From Afipia birgiae 34632 (lineage in GTDB: Bacteria > Pseudomonadota > Alphaproteobacteria > Rhizobiales > Xanthobacteraceae): 64,000 bases of DNA. This document shows, in pieces, positions 27,664-37,219 of the stretch (its first letter is position 1; each line of letters opens with the position of its first letter). Below the pieces are notes generated by a model. It was not told the DNA's origin. It searched no databases and worked only from the letters and a program-made list of their open reading frames with translations. The translations under genes and the position numbers were made by a program. The stretch spans positions 161,997 through 225,996 of the forward strand of contig NZ_HG326654.1 in the NCBI RefSeq assembly GCF_000308295.2. Direction: 5' to 3'.

Positions 27664-28602
27664 ATGGTCCGTCCCCTGCTTCCAGCCAAAATCCCTTACT
27701 TTCTTGCGGTCGGTGAAACGCTGAACTTCCGCAAGGCCGCCGAGAAGCTCGGGATCGCCCAGCCGGCGCTCAGCCGCAGCATTCGGGATTTTGAGCACCA
27801 GTTAGGCTTTACGCTCTTCGAGCGATCGACCCGACGCGTCGTGCTGACGCCTGCCGGAGAGGTGCTCTATCGCGAAAGCGCTGACGCGATGCAGCGCCTG
27901 GCCCGCGCCACAGTGCATGCGGAACGCGTTGCCCAGGGCCTGAGCGGCACGGTCAGCGTCGGTTACTCGACCTTTGCCGCGACCGGCCCGATGTCCGATA
28001 TCATCATCGAATTCCGCAAACGCCACCCACAGGCACAGGTCGGCCTGCGCCTGCTCGCGTCATCTGAACAGGCTGCGGCATTCGACGAGGGAGCGCTCGA
28101 TCTCGGGTTCATGATGTCGAATGTCGTCGTGCCGCCACAGCAGACAATTCCGATCTCGCGCGAACGGCTGGTCGCGCTGGTCCCGACAAGCCATGCCTGG
28201 GCGGCAAACCGCGCGATCTCGCTGCGAGCCCTGTCCACCGCTCCGCTGGTGATCGGCAGCGTCCGGCGGTGGCGCGGTTTCCGTGCGCTCATCAACGGGC
28301 TGATGGCGGACCGCGGGCTCTCCCTGACAATTGCAGAGGAAGCCGACGACGTGCCCGTGCTGCTGCAACTGGTGCGATCGGGATTCGGCTGCACGATTCT
28401 CGATGCATCTTTTATCCCGACCCTGCCTCCGGGGATCGCGGCGCTGGAGATCGAAGACGCGACCGCGACCCTCGATATCTCGCTGGTGTGGCGCGAGGAT
28501 CATCTGTCGCCGCTGGCGGCACGTTTCATCGATGTCGCGAAAGCATCCATGGCGTCGCGGCAGGAGGCGCCGCGACGGCGCACGCGCCAGAGCAGAAAAT
28601 AA
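27664..28602 (+). CDS. LysR-type transcriptional regulator
   Basis: A 312-residue regulator with an N-terminal winged helix-turn-helix (ETLNFRKAAEKLGIAQPALS, residues about 17-36) and a C-terminal inducer-binding domain (SVGYSTFAATGPMSDIIIEF onwards). It is divergent from the gamma-glutamyltransferase and binding-protein genes, the classic arrangement for a LysR regulator controlling its neighbour. The start is uncertain: neither ATG 27664 nor ATG 27625 has a clear ribosome site. A palindrome GGCCGCCGTCGCGGCC (27641-27656) lies just before the chosen start. Confidence 0.87.
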   Translation: MVRPLLPAKIPYFLAVGETLNFRKAAEKLGIAQPALSRSIRDFEHQLGFTLFERSTRRVVLTPAGEVLYRESADAMQRLARATVHAERVAQGLSGTVSVGYSTFAATGPMSDIIIEFRKRHPQAQVGLRLLASSEQAAAFDEGALDLGFMMSNVVVPPQQTIPISRERLVALVPTSHAWAANRAISLRALSTAPLVIGSVRRWRGFRALINGLMADRGLSLTIAEEADDVPVLLQLVRSGFGCTILDASFIPTLPPGIAALEIEDATATLDISLVWREDHLSPLAARFIDVAKASMASRQEAPRRRTRQSRK

Positions 28603-28615
28603 TCGCAGCGCGCGA

Positions 28616-30829
28616 TCAGCCCTTGCCGGCCATGTAAGCCGGCAGCCAGTTCTCAAAGCCCGCCTTGAGCGACACCACCGAAACCGGTGCCTCGCCTTCG
28701 ACGGCGATGTCATGGCCGCCGGTCTTGCCGATCACATGGCACGGCACGCCGACCGCCTTCAGCTTGCTCAGCACCGTCAGCAACTGCTCTTCCTGTACGG
28801 TGATGACGTAGCGCGCCTGATCTTCGCCGAACCACCACGCATGCGGCACGGTCTCTTCCGGCGGCGCATCGAGGATGGCGCCGATGCCGCTGGCCATCGC
28901 CATTTCGGTCAACGCCACCAGCAAGCCGCCATCCGCAACATCGTGAACAGCGGTTGCGGTGCCGCCCCTGATCATGCCGCGCACCACGTCGCCGTTGCGC
29001 TTCTCGATATTGAGATCGACCGGCGGCGGTGCACCCTCTTCCTTGCCGCAGATGTCGCGCAGATAGACCGACTGGCCGAGCCAGCCCTGCGTATCGCCGA
29101 TCAGCAGGATGGCCTCATTCTCGGCCTTGAACGCCAGCGTCGCCGACTTGGTGAAGTCATCCAGCAACCCGACGCCGCCGATCGACGGCGTCGGCAGGAT
29201 GCCGCGGCCGTTGGTTTCGTTGTAGAGCGAGACGTTGCCGGACACGACCGGGAAATCCAGCGTGCGGCAGGCTTCCGCGATGCCCTTCAGGCAACCAACG
29301 AACTGGCCCATGATCTCGGGCCGCTCAGGATTGCCGAAATTGAGATTGTCGGTGATCGCGAGCGGACGCCCGCCCACCGCTGTGATGTTGCGCCAGGCTT
29401 CCGCCACCGCCTGCTTGCCGCCCTCGAACGGATCGGCCTCGCAATAGCGCGGCGTCACATCGCAGGTCAGCGCAAGCCCCTTCGGTCCGTCCTGCACGCG
29501 CACCACCGCGGCATCGCCGCCGGGGCGCTGCATCGTGTTTCCGCCGATCACGTGATCGTACTGCTCCCACACCCAGCGCTTCGAGCACAGTTCGGGGGTC
29601 GCAATCAGCTTGGACAGCGCGTCTGAAATCGAAACCGGCGGCTTGACGTCGCGCGCGTGAATGACGGGCAATTGCGGCGACGGCACATGCGGACGATCGT
29701 AGAGCGGCGCTTCCGATTCCAGTTCCTTGATCGGCAGATCGGCCATCACGTCGCCGCCATGCTTGACGACGAAACGCTGGGTCGGCGTGGTGTAGCCGAC
29801 GATGGCGAAGTCCAGTCCCCACTTCTTGAAGATCGCTTCGGCCTGCTTTTCCTTTTCGGGCTTCAGCACCATGAGCATGCGCTCTTGCGACTCCGAAAGC
29901 ATCATCTCATAGGCGCTCATGCCGGTTTCACGCGTCGGCACCGCGTTGAGATCAAGTTCGACACCGAGGTCGCCCTTCGCGCCCATCTCGACCGCGGAGC
30001 AGGTGAGACCCGCCGCGCCCATGTCCTGAATCGCGATGACGCAATCCGCTTCCATGATCTCGAGGCACGCCTCGAGCAGCAGCTTTTCGGCGAACGGATC
30101 GCCGACCTGCACGGTCGGGCGCTTCTCCGCGCTATCGTCGTCGAACTCGGCGGACGCCATGGTGGCACCATGAATGCCGTCGCGGCCGGTCTTGGAGCCG
30201 AGATAGACGATCGGCATGTTCACGCCGGACGCCGCCGCGTAGAAAATCTTGTCGGCCTCCGCGAGGCCCACCGCCATCGCGTTGACGAGAATGTTGCCGT
30301 CATAGCGGGTGTGGAAACGCGTCTGCCCGCCGACCGTCGGCACGCCGAACGAGTTGCCGTAACCGCCGACGCCCGCGACGACGCCCGATACGAGATGGCG
30401 TGTCTTCGGATGGCTCGGGTCGCCGAAGCTCAGTGCATTGAGGCACGCGATCGGCCGCGCACCCATGGTGAACACGTCGCGCAGGATGCCGCCGACGCCG
30501 GTGGTCGCGCCCTGATACGGCTCGATGTAGCTGGGGTGGTTGTGGCTCTCCATCTTGAAGACAACCGCGAGGCCATCGCCGATGTCGATGACGCCCGCGT
30601 TCTCGCCCGGGCCCTGAATGACCCACGGCGCCTTGGTCGGCAGGCCGCGCAGATGGATGCGCGAGGACTTGTAGGAACAGTGCTCGTTCCACATCGCCGA
30701 GAAGATGCCGAGTTCCGTGAACGTCGGCACCCGGCCGATCAGCTTCAGGATGCGCTCGTATTCGTCCGGCTTGAGACCGTGGCTGGCGACGAGATCGGGG
30801 GTGATCTGGGGTTCGTTCCTGATCGTCAA
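28616..30829 (-). CDS. purL: Phosphoribosylformylglycinamidine synthase subunit PurL
   Basis: The 737-residue catalytic subunit of FGAM synthase, converting FGAR, ATP and glutamine-derived ammonia to FGAM together with PurQ and PurS. Clear segments are [32 protein letters not shown] and [13 protein letters not shown]. The length matches small-type PurL. The best start is TTG 30829 (leader [13 protein letters not shown]), ten bases after GGAG; the frame continues upstream without homology. It is separated from purQ by a gene on the other strand, so it needs its own promoter. Confidence 0.95.
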   Translation of the reverse strand: MTIRNEPQITPDLVASHGLKPDEYERILKLIGRVPTFTELGIFSAMWNEHCSYKSSRIHLRGLPTKAPWVIQGPGENAGVIDIGDGLAVVFKMESHNHPSYIEPYQGATTGVGGILRDVFTMGARPIACLNALSFGDPSHPKTRHLVSGVVAGVGGYGNSFGVPTVGGQTRFHTRYDGNILVNAMAVGLAEADKIFYAAASGVNMPIVYLGSKTGRDGIHGATMASAEFDDDSAEKRPTVQVGDPFAEKLLLEACLEIMEADCVIAIQDMGAAGLTCSAVEMGAKGDLGVELDLNAVPTRETGMSAYEMMLSESQERMLMVLKPEKEKQAEAIFKKWGLDFAIVGYTTPTQRFVVKHGGDVMADLPIKELESEAPLYDRPHVPSPQLPVIHARDVKPPVSISDALSKLIATPELCSKRWVWEQYDHVIGGNTMQRPGGDAAVVRVQDGPKGLALTCDVTPRYCEADPFEGGKQAVAEAWRNITAVGGRPLAITDNLNFGNPERPEIMGQFVGCLKGIAEACRTLDFPVVSGNVSLYNETNGRGILPTPSIGGVGLLDDFTKSATLAFKAENEAILLIGDTQGWLGQSVYLRDICGKEEGAPPPVDLNIEKRNGDVVRGMIRGGTATAVHDVADGGLLVALTEMAMASGIGAILDAPPEETVPHAWWFGEDQARYVITVQEEQLLTVLSKLKAVGVPCHVIGKTGGHDIAVEGEAPVSVVSLKAGFENWLPAYMAGKG

Positions 30830-31033
30830 GGTGACGTCGCTCCGGGTCAAATGCTTCGGCGTCCCTCCGGGTAACCAGAGGGGTCGGATAAGGCGGAATA
30901 GGCGTGATTCCGGGCCTCTTTGTGCACGGCAGCCCGGCCTGCGGCAAGCATCAGATAGGGAGAAATCCCGGCTAAAAAACCCCCGGTTGCGGGCCTGCCC
31001 CATGAGGTTCTAAGAGAGGCTCCACAGGGCCTG

Positions 31034-31525
31034 GTGGCCGCTTCTGAAGGATCCCGCGGCATCTTGGACGACATTGTGCAGAAAACCCCACGCCCCCGTC
31101 CCGACCTCCTGATCGCCACTGAGGGCGAGTTCGCCGGATGGCGGACCTGGAGCCGCGACAGCTTCGAGTCCAACAACGGGCCGTTCTGGCACCGCTTCGA
31201 GGACGACGGGACCGTCCGCTGCGCGTTTCGCGTCGAGAAGAAACACCTCAACGGCATGCGCAATGTCCATGGCGGCTGCTACATGACGTTCGCCGACTAT
31301 TGCCTGTTTGCCTTCGCTGCCCGCGAGCTTGAAGCTCCGGCGGTGACGGTGGCGTTCGCGTGTGAGTTTCTGGACGCCGCCAAGGAAGGCGACCTGATCG
31401 AAGCCGTCGGCGGCATCACCCGCGCGGGCGGCTCGCTGATCTTCCTGCGCGGCACACTCGTCACCGGCGACCGGCCGCTGTTCACGTTCTCCGGCACAAT
31501 CAAACGGATGAAGAAGAAGGCGTAA
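31034..31525 (+). CDS. PaaI/hotdog-fold thioesterase family protein
   Basis: A 163-residue single hotdog-domain protein. The characteristic helix start NVHGGCYMTFADYCLF (near residue 78) and the following beta-strand pattern VTVAFACEFLDAAKEGD match PaaI-like acyl-CoA thioesterases. The probable start is GTG 31034. It is encoded on the plus strand between purL and purQ, breaking the purine cluster. The acyl-CoA substrate is unknown. Confidence 0.82.
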   Translation: MAASEGSRGILDDIVQKTPRPRPDLLIATEGEFAGWRTWSRDSFESNNGPFWHRFEDDGTVRCAFRVEKKHLNGMRNVHGGCYMTFADYCLFAFAARELEAPAVTVAFACEFLDAAKEGDLIEAVGGITRAGGSLIFLRGTLVTGDRPLFTFSGTIKRMKKKA

Positions 31526-31543
31526 GGCGATAAGAGCGCGGAA

Positions 31544-32245
31544 TTAAGCCGCGCTCTTCAGATGCGCCACCAGGCCAGCGAACAGACCGCGGCCGTCGGT
31601 GTTGCCCATGATGTCTTCGACGTGGTTTTCCGGATGCGGCATCATGCCGAGCACGTTGCCCTTGTCGCTGACAATGCCGGCGATAGACGCCGCAGCGCCG
31701 TTGATGTTGTGGGTGTCGCCGACTTCGCCTGAAGCGCTGCAATAGCGGTAGAGCACCCGGCCCTCGCCTTCGAGACGACGGATGGTATCTTCATCGGCGG
31801 CGTAGTTGCCTTCGCCATGCGCCACCGGCACGCGGATCACCTGCCCGGCATTGTAACCGCGTGTAAACGGCGTATCGGAACGTTCGACGCGCAGATGCAC
31901 GTCGCGGCAGATGAACTTGAGCTGCGCGTTGCGCATCAGGACGCCCGGCAGCAGGCCCGACTCGCAGAGAATCTGGAAACCGTTGCAAACGCCGAGCACG
32001 AGGCCGCCATTGGCCGCATAGGCGCGGACGGCGTCCATGATCGGCGCACGCGCCGCGATAGCTCCGCAGCGCAGGTAATCGCCGTAGGAGAATCCGCCGG
32101 GGACCACCACCAGATCGGTGCCCTTCGGCAAAGCGGTGTCGGCATGCCAGACCATCGCGGAGTCGTTGCCGGACGCGAGCTTGAGCGCGCGCGCCATGTC
32201 GCGTTCGCGATTGATGCCGGGAAAGACGAGAACGGCTGATTTCAT
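31544..32245 (-). CDS. purQ: Phosphoribosylformylglycinamidine synthase subunit PurQ
   Basis: The 233-residue class I glutamine amidotransferase subunit that feeds ammonia to PurL. The nucleophile C87 is in [20 protein letters not shown] and the triad His-x-Glu is in the C-terminal [12 protein letters not shown]. Start and length are standard. Only seven bases separate it from purS upstream. Confidence 0.96.
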   Translation of the reverse strand: MKSAVLVFPGINRERDMARALKLASGNDSAMVWHADTALPKGTDLVVVPGGFSYGDYLRCGAIAARAPIMDAVRAYAANGGLVLGVCNGFQILCESGLLPGVLMRNAQLKFICRDVHLRVERSDTPFTRGYNAGQVIRVPVAHGEGNYAADEDTIRRLEGEGRVLYRYCSASGEVGDTHNINGAAASIAGIVSDKGNVLGMMPHPENHVEDIMGNTDGRGLFAGLVAHLKSAA

Positions 32246-32252
32246 CGGTCGC

Positions 32253-32495
32253 CTAGCCCGAGATCTCGACGCGATAATTCTCGATCACCGTATTCGCGAG
32301 CAGCTTGTCAGCCGCTTCCCTGAGCGCGGCTTCGGCCTTCGCCTTGTCCGCGCCGGCGACTTCGATGTCGAACACCTTGCCCTGCCGCACGCTGGCGATG
32401 CCATCGACGCCGAGCGATTTCAGCGCCCCTTCGATGGCCTTGCCCTGCGGATCGAGAATGCCGTTCTTCAATGTGACGGTAACGCGCGCCTTCAT
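32253..32495 (-). CDS. purS: Phosphoribosylformylglycinamidine synthase subunit PurS
   Basis: An 80-residue dimerising scaffold subunit that connects PurQ and PurL. The sequence [20 protein letters not shown] at the start and [12 protein letters not shown] are diagnostic. The ATG at 32495 gives the normal 80-residue length. A repeat element lies between this gene and purC. Confidence 0.95.
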   Translation of the reverse strand: MKARVTVTLKNGILDPQGKAIEGALKSLGVDGIASVRQGKVFDIEVAGADKAKAEAALREAADKLLANTVIENYRVEISG

Positions 32496-32515
32496 ATCGC
32501 TTCCAGTTTTCTGAA

Positions 32516-32622
32516 ACGTCACCCTGAGGCGCGAGGGCAAAGCCCGAGCCTCGAAGGGCGACGTTTTTTAGAGGCCATCCTTCGAGGCTCGCCGCAAAAG
32601 CGGCTCGCACCTCAGGATGACG
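32516..32622. repeat. Interspersed inverted-repeat element (CACCCTGAGG..CCTCAGGATGACGG type)
   Basis: An about 107-bp element whose ends are complementary (CGTCACCCTGAGG at the left, CCTCAGGATGACGG at the right) with inner related segments GCCTCGAAGG and CCTTCGAGGC. It is a different family from the elements at 5996, 51508 and 54508. Such repeats are frequent between genes in Bradyrhizobium-like genomes. It sits inside the purC-purS operon and could modulate message stability. Confidence 0.75.
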
Positions 32623-32625
32623 GAA

Positions 32626-33393
32626 TCAGCTCTTCACAAGCACCGGGCCGGAGCCCGCGGGACGATCATTCTCGATCAGGATGCCGAGACGCTTGGCGAC
32701 TTCGGTGTAGGCCTCAAGCAGCCCACCGAGATCGCGGCGGAAACGGTCCTTGTCCATCTTCTCGTTCGACTTGATGTCCCACAGCCGGCACGAGTCCGGG
32801 GAGATTTCGTCGGCGACGATGATGCGCATCATGTCGTTCTCGAACAGCCGTCCGCATTCCATCTTGAAATCCACAAGACGGATGCCGACGCCGAGGAAAA
32901 GCCCGGTCAGGAAGTCGTTGACGCGGATGGCGAGCGCCATCATGTCGTCGATTTCCTGCGGCGTGGCCCAACCGAACGCGGTGATGTGCTCTTCGGACAC
33001 CATCGGATCGCCGAGTTGATCGTTCTTGTAATAGAACTCGATGATCGAGCGCGGCAGCTGCGTGCCTTCCTCGATGCCGAGGCGCTGCGACAATGAACCA
33101 GCTGCGACGTTGCGCACCACAACCTCGAGCGGCACGATCTCGACCTCACGGATCAACTGCTCGCGCATGTTGAGCCGCTTGATAAAATGGGTCGGCACGC
33201 CGATGTCGTTCAGATGCTGGAAGACGTACTCCGAGATCCGGTTGTTGAGGACACCCTTGCCCTCAATGATCTGGTGTTTCTTGGCATTGAACGCAGTGGC
33301 GTCGTCCTTGAAATGCTGAATCAGGGTTCCAGGCTCAGGCCCTTCGTAAAGGGTCTTGCCTTTGCCTTCGTAAATGCGACGCCGACGGCTCAT
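32626..33393 (-). CDS. purC: SAICAR synthetase
   Basis: A 255-residue ATP-dependent ligase joining CAIR and aspartate to give SAICAR. Recognisable are [20 protein letters not shown], the loop [19 protein letters not shown] and the signature [13 protein letters not shown] with [16 protein letters not shown] nearby. The start at 33393 follows homologues that begin [10 protein letters not shown]; an ATG ten codons upstream (33423) has a better site (GGAG at ten bases) and may be used instead. First gene of the purC-S-Q cluster. Confidence 0.94.
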   Translation of the reverse strand: MSRRRRIYEGKGKTLYEGPEPGTLIQHFKDDATAFNAKKHQIIEGKGVLNNRISEYVFQHLNDIGVPTHFIKRLNMREQLIREVEIVPLEVVVRNVAAGSLSQRLGIEEGTQLPRSIIEFYYKNDQLGDPMVSEEHITAFGWATPQEIDDMMALAIRVNDFLTGLFLGVGIRLVDFKMECGRLFENDMMRIIVADEISPDSCRLWDIKSNEKMDKDRFRRDLGGLLEAYTEVAKRLGILIENDRPAGSGPVLVKS

Positions 33394-33674
33394 AGGGATG
33401 TACCGTGTTCTGTTGAAGTCCATGAATGGAGTGCTCCGGGTGATTTACGCGACCCACGGCGGAGCTGCCGTGAAGTCCGGAATCGTGAAACAAACCGCGA
33501 ACCGGACTCATCGGCAACCTAACCGATTGATGTGACGGATACAACGCAACGAAAGGCGTTTTACCCGCTTCCTGCGACTTCTCGGACGTTGCTTTGAGGG
33601 GGGCCGAACCCATATATGCTGGGTCCCGCCGCCAATCTCCTCGCGGCATCAAATTCAGCTTACGGAACAGATAT

Positions 33675-33992
33675 ATGTCCACTTTCGACAAGCGCCAGGA
33701 AGGCTTCGAGAAGAAGTTCGCCCTCGACGAGGAACAAAAGTTCAAGGCGGAAGCCCGCCGGAACAAGTTGCTGGGCCTGTGGGCCGCCGAAAAGCTGGGC
33801 AAGACCGGTGACGACGCCGCAGCCTACTCCAAGGAGGTCGTGGCGGCCGATTTCGAGGAGGCCGGCGATACCGACGTGCTTCGCAAGGTCGCAGCCGACC
33901 TCGCCAGCAAGGGCGTGTCGGAGGCCGACGTCCGCAAGAAGATGGACGAACTGGTGGCGGTCGCCGTCGCCCAGATCAAGGCCGGTCAGTAA
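33675..33992 (+). CDS. ATPase inhibitor zeta subunit (DUF1476)
   Basis: A 105-residue all-helical protein of the DUF1476 family, shown in Paracoccus to be the zeta subunit that inhibits the F1FO-ATPase in the hydrolysis direction. The N-terminal STFDKRQEGFEKKFALDEE, containing the inhibitory segment, and EARRNKLLGLWAAEKLG are characteristic of alphaproteobacterial members. It is divergent from purC and followed by a strong terminator. Confidence 0.9.
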   Translation: MSTFDKRQEGFEKKFALDEEQKFKAEARRNKLLGLWAAEKLGKTGDDAAAYSKEVVAADFEEAGDTDVLRKVAADLASKGVSEADVRKKMDELVAVAVAQIKAGQ

Positions 33993-34010
33993 TTCTAGCG
34001 AGTTGAAACG

Positions 34011-34048
34011 AAAACGCCGCGCGATCCGATCGCGCGGCGTTTTGTTTT
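34011..34048. terminator. Intrinsic terminator after the zeta-subunit gene
   Basis: A 15-bp perfect stem AAAACGCCGCGCGAT-CCG-ATCGCGCGGCGTTTT followed by GTTTTG. The A-run and T-run make it usable in both directions for the convergent genes on either side. Confidence 0.92.
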
Positions 34049-34058
34049 GCAGAGCTGA

Positions 34059-34550
34059 TTACTTCAGCGCGTCCTGAACCTTCGCAATGCCTGCGAGGAC
34101 ACAGACTTCGTCCTTGTCGCCGCCGGGCGCGCCGGACGCGCCCACCGCTCCGATCGTTTCATTGCCCACCTTGATTGGCGCAGCGCCGCCGGCCCCAACA
34201 ACGCCGGGAATTTGAAGCAGGTACGCAGTTTCCGGTTTCGCCGTCAGTTTCTGGAATTCCAGCGAAGTCTGGCCGCGCGTGCGTGAAGTGTAGGCCTTCA
34301 GGCGGCTGAATTCCATGGTGTGAGGATTGGTGCCGTCCCCTCGTACTTGTGCAGCCACATTGCCGGCCTTGTCCACCACCGTGACGGACACCTTGTAGCC
34401 GTCCTTGGTGCACTGCTCCATCGTGCCCTGGATGATGGCCATGGCCATCGCCATCGAGACATTCTTCTCAACCTGCGGCGCCTGCGCGTGTGCCGGACCG
34501 GCAAGAATGATCGCAGCCGTCGTCAGTGCTGCGAGACCGAGTGAACGCAT
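34059..34550 (-). CDS. Secreted HbpS/GlcG-family (DUF336) haem-binding-like protein
   Basis: A 163-residue exported protein (signal MRSLGLAALTTAAIILAGPAHA). The rest is one GlcG/HbpS domain with the family's VTVVDKAGNVAAQVRGDG and a glycine-rich IGAVGASGAPGGDKDEVC toward the end. Family members bind haem or small ligands, but the domain is functionally diverse. It is a single gene, convergent with the zeta-subunit gene. Confidence 0.83.
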   Translation of the reverse strand: MRSLGLAALTTAAIILAGPAHAQAPQVEKNVSMAMAMAIIQGTMEQCTKDGYKVSVTVVDKAGNVAAQVRGDGTNPHTMEFSRLKAYTSRTRGQTSLEFQKLTAKPETAYLLQIPGVVGAGGAAPIKVGNETIGAVGASGAPGGDKDEVCVLAGIAKVQDALK

Positions 34551-34664
34551 ATTGAATCCTCCCTGATTTTATTGGTTCGTGACAATCATCGTGAGCAACA
34601 ACATTGTCTAGCGCGCTTTAATCCCGCGGCAGAACAAGAATCGATGTTGCGGAAGCGAAGAGCG

Positions 34665-35852
34665 CTAGGCGCCCGCAAGCCGGTCAAGTTGCGCGGCAAG
34701 GTCGGTATCCACGTCCTCTGCATTGATCAGGCAAACGCGATATCCCCGCGCCGCGAGCCATTCGCTCCGTGCCGCGCGGTCCCGCGCAATCACGTCGGTC
34801 TCGTTGGCGTTGACGAGCTCAACGGCGATCCGTTTCGTGAATGAGACGAAATCCGGGATGTGCCGCCCCACCGGCGTCTGCCGCTTGAAGTGGGATGCGA
34901 AGCGGCGGTCCGTGGTCAGGGCCTGCCACAGGATGCGCTCGGCATCGGTCGGATTCCGCCGCAGCAGGCGCGCAAGTCCCCGCACCGTGCCGCTATCGGA
35001 CGATGCGCGTCCGTCGGAGTGCTCGGCCAGCAGCGCGCGCAGCCGCGTCGCTTCATTGCCGTCGAGAACCCCGCCCTTTGCGGGGCCTTTGCGGCCTTCC
35101 GCGATGGCCATCACCACGCCGTGCAAGGTGTGCATGTCCTGCTTGGTCGGCTCCATCCGCGTGAAGATGTTACGCATGTTGACCAGCATGGTGTCGCGCT
35201 TTTCTGGCGGGCGCAGGAATTCGACCTTGTCGAGTTCGTTCACGAGGTTGTCGAAGAACGCCTGAATCTGATGGTTCGAGGCTCGCTCTGAACGCTCCGG
35301 CATATCGAACGGTAGCGTGTTGGCCGTGGCGAGCTTGAACCATTCGTAGCCCATCAGCAGAACGGCCTGAGCGAGGTTCAGCGAGGCAAAACCCGGATTG
35401 ACCGGAAACGTGACAATGCGGTTGGCGAGCGCGACCTCGTCGTTCTGTAAGCCGTAACGCTCGCGCCCGAACATGATGGCCGCCGTGCCGCTCGCCATGG
35501 TTTCCCCGACGATCTGGCGGGCGGCCTCCTCCGGACCGACCACCGGCTTGGCCTGATCATGCGCCCGCGCCGTGGTCGCAAACAGCAGCGAGCAGTCGGC
35601 CACCGCCGCCTCGACGGTGTCGAACAGTTCGACTTTATCGAGAATGTGATCGGCGCCCGCGGCCGCGCGCTGGGCGGCCATGTTCGGCCAGCCGTCGCGC
35701 GGATTGACAATGCGCAGCCGCGTCAGCCCGAAATTGCCCATGGCGCGCGCGCACATGCCGATGTTTTCGCCAAGCTGCGGCTCGACCAGAACCACCACGG
35801 GTCCGGCCAATTCCTTTCGCGTCTTGGTTTTGTCGGTGCCTGAACCGGTCAT
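34665..35852 (-). CDS. TrmJ-like tRNA/rRNA methyltransferase fused to a DUF559 nuclease-like domain
   Basis: A 395-residue two-domain protein. Residues 16-170 are a SPOUT (TrmH group 1) methyltransferase with PQLGENIGMCARAM (25-38), IMFGRERYGLQNDE (126-139) and the SAM-knot motif SLNLAQAVLLMGYE, closest to TrmJ, which 2'-O-methylates tRNA position 32. Residues about 290-392 resemble the DUF559/Vsr-like endonuclease fold: RRNPTDAERILWQAL, RQTPVGRHIPDFVSF and a C-terminal EWLAARGYRVCLINAEDV. The usual VELDGxxH of that fold is ELVNANE here (E345 kept, the Asp changed to Val), so the nuclease site may be inactive. Start ATG 35852 is chosen because upstream sequence is unlike TrmJ. Confidence 0.88.
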   Translation of the reverse strand: MTGSGTDKTKTRKELAGPVVVLVEPQLGENIGMCARAMGNFGLTRLRIVNPRDGWPNMAAQRAAAGADHILDKVELFDTVEAAVADCSLLFATTARAHDQAKPVVGPEEAARQIVGETMASGTAAIMFGRERYGLQNDEVALANRIVTFPVNPGFASLNLAQAVLLMGYEWFKLATANTLPFDMPERSERASNHQIQAFFDNLVNELDKVEFLRPPEKRDTMLVNMRNIFTRMEPTKQDMHTLHGVVMAIAEGRKGPAKGGVLDGNEATRLRALLAEHSDGRASSDSGTVRGLARLLRRNPTDAERILWQALTTDRRFASHFKRQTPVGRHIPDFVSFTKRIAVELVNANETDVIARDRAARSEWLAARGYRVCLINAEDVDTDLAAQLDRLAGA

Positions 35853-36037
35853 GACCTCTGCTTTTGATATTTTCGCTGCGCCCTGCCGTAACGCAGTTGA
35901 GGCTGAACAGGTCAAGACATTTTTCAGAATGGTGAAAATTCCGGCAGAGTTCACCGCAATGCGGCCATGCTGAAAATTGCGGGCTCGGCTTTGAATTTTC
36001 ACCGCCGATTGGGGTAGCGTGCTGTCAGGGGTGACCC

Positions 36038-37219
36038 ATGGCTCAGACGGATAACGACGCCGCCGCCGGCGGCCCTACCCCACAGCGGGCGGCTCCCCTG
36101 ACATCTGGCCCGCCTCCGGAGCGCTCACCTGTGAGTGCCATGCTGCGCCGGCTGGCGATCCCAATCGCGTGCCTGATTGCCGCGGCGATCTTTGTGACAC
36201 TGGCGACGCTGCGCTGGGACGCCTGGGTCGGCAACGCCGTGACCCAGACCACGAACGACGCTTACGTTCGCGCCCAGACGACGCAGCTCAGCAGCCGCGT
36301 CGCCGGCGAGGTGATCAAGGTCGCCGCGAGCGACTATCAGCGTGTCAAGGCCGGTGATCTGCTCGTCGAGATCGATCCGGCGGACTATGAAGCGCAGGTC
36401 GCGCAGGCCGAAGCCGCCGTGACAGGCGCACAGGCTGCCCTCGACAATCTCGCCAATCAGGTCGAGCTCCAATACGCCACCATCGCGCAATCCGAAGCCC
36501 AGCGCGCCTCAGCGGAAGCTTTCCAGGTCGAGGCACAACAGGAGCTGGATCGCCAGCAGTCGCTGATCCAGAGTTCGTCAGGCACTCGCCAGAGGCTGGA
36601 ACAGGCGACCGCGGCGCTTGCCAAGGCGGAGGCGGATGTCCGCGCCAGCCGGGCGGCGATCGCCGCCCAGCGGCATCAGCTCGACGTTCTCGCCGGAACG
36701 AAAAAGCAGCGCGCCGCCGACGTTCTCGCCGCTCAGGCGGCGCTGAAGGCCGCGCGCCTGAAGCTCGGCTACACCCGGATCGTGGCGCCGTTCGACGGCG
36801 TGGTGGGGGCACGGCAGGTTCAGCCGGGAGACTACGTCAACATCGGCAGCAACCTGTTCAACATTGTTCCGCTCCCGAACGTCTACGTCATCGCGAACTA
36901 CAAGGAGACGCAACTCACCCGCGTGAAGGCCGGCCAACCGGTCGAGATCACCATCGATACCTTCCCCGACGAGAAGCTGCGCGGCCACGTCGCGCGCATC
37001 TCCCCGGCGAGCGGATCGCAGTTCGCGTTGCTGCCACCCGACAACGCCACCGGCAATTTCACCAAGGTCGCGCAACGAATTCCGCTGCGGATCGAATTCG
37101 ACAAGGGCCAGCCGCTGCTCGAACGTCTGTTGCCGGGCATGTCGGCGGTCACGCGGATCAATACCGAGGGCACGGTTGCCCCCTCGAATGCCGGAGCCAA
37201 AGCCGGTGACGGAAGCTAA
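36038..37219 (+). CDS. emrA: EmrA/HlyD-type membrane-fusion protein
   Basis: A 393-residue periplasmic adaptor for an efflux pump. After a Pro-rich cytoplasmic head it has one transmembrane anchor (IPIACLIAAAIFVTLATLRW), the EmrA hallmark TTNDAYVRAQTTQLSSRVAG, biotinyl-lipoyl half-motifs and a long Gln/Ala-rich coiled coil (residues about 110-235). The C-terminal beta-barrel region follows TRIVAPFDGVVGARQVQPGD. It overlaps the start of the MFS gene, so they form a two-gene operon. Confidence 0.92.
   Translation: MAQTDNDAAAGGPTPQRAAPLTSGPPPERSPVSAMLRRLAIPIACLIAAAIFVTLATLRWDAWVGNAVTQTTNDAYVRAQTTQLSSRVAGEVIKVAASDYQRVKAGDLLVEIDPADYEAQVAQAEAAVTGAQAALDNLANQVELQYATIAQSEAQRASAEAFQVEAQQELDRQQSLIQSSSGTRQRLEQATAALAKAEADVRASRAAIAAQRHQLDVLAGTKKQRAADVLAAQAALKAARLKLGYTRIVAPFDGVVGARQVQPGDYVNIGSNLFNIVPLPNVYVIANYKETQLTRVKAGQPVEITIDTFPDEKLRGHVARISPASGSQFALLPPDNATGNFTKVAQRIPLRIEFDKGQPLLERLLPGMSAVTRINTEGTVAPSNAGAKAGDGS

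Noticed and set aside
29657..30874. 405-aa open frame antisense to purL
   Set aside because: Shadow of purL; the real coding strand has clear PurL motifs.
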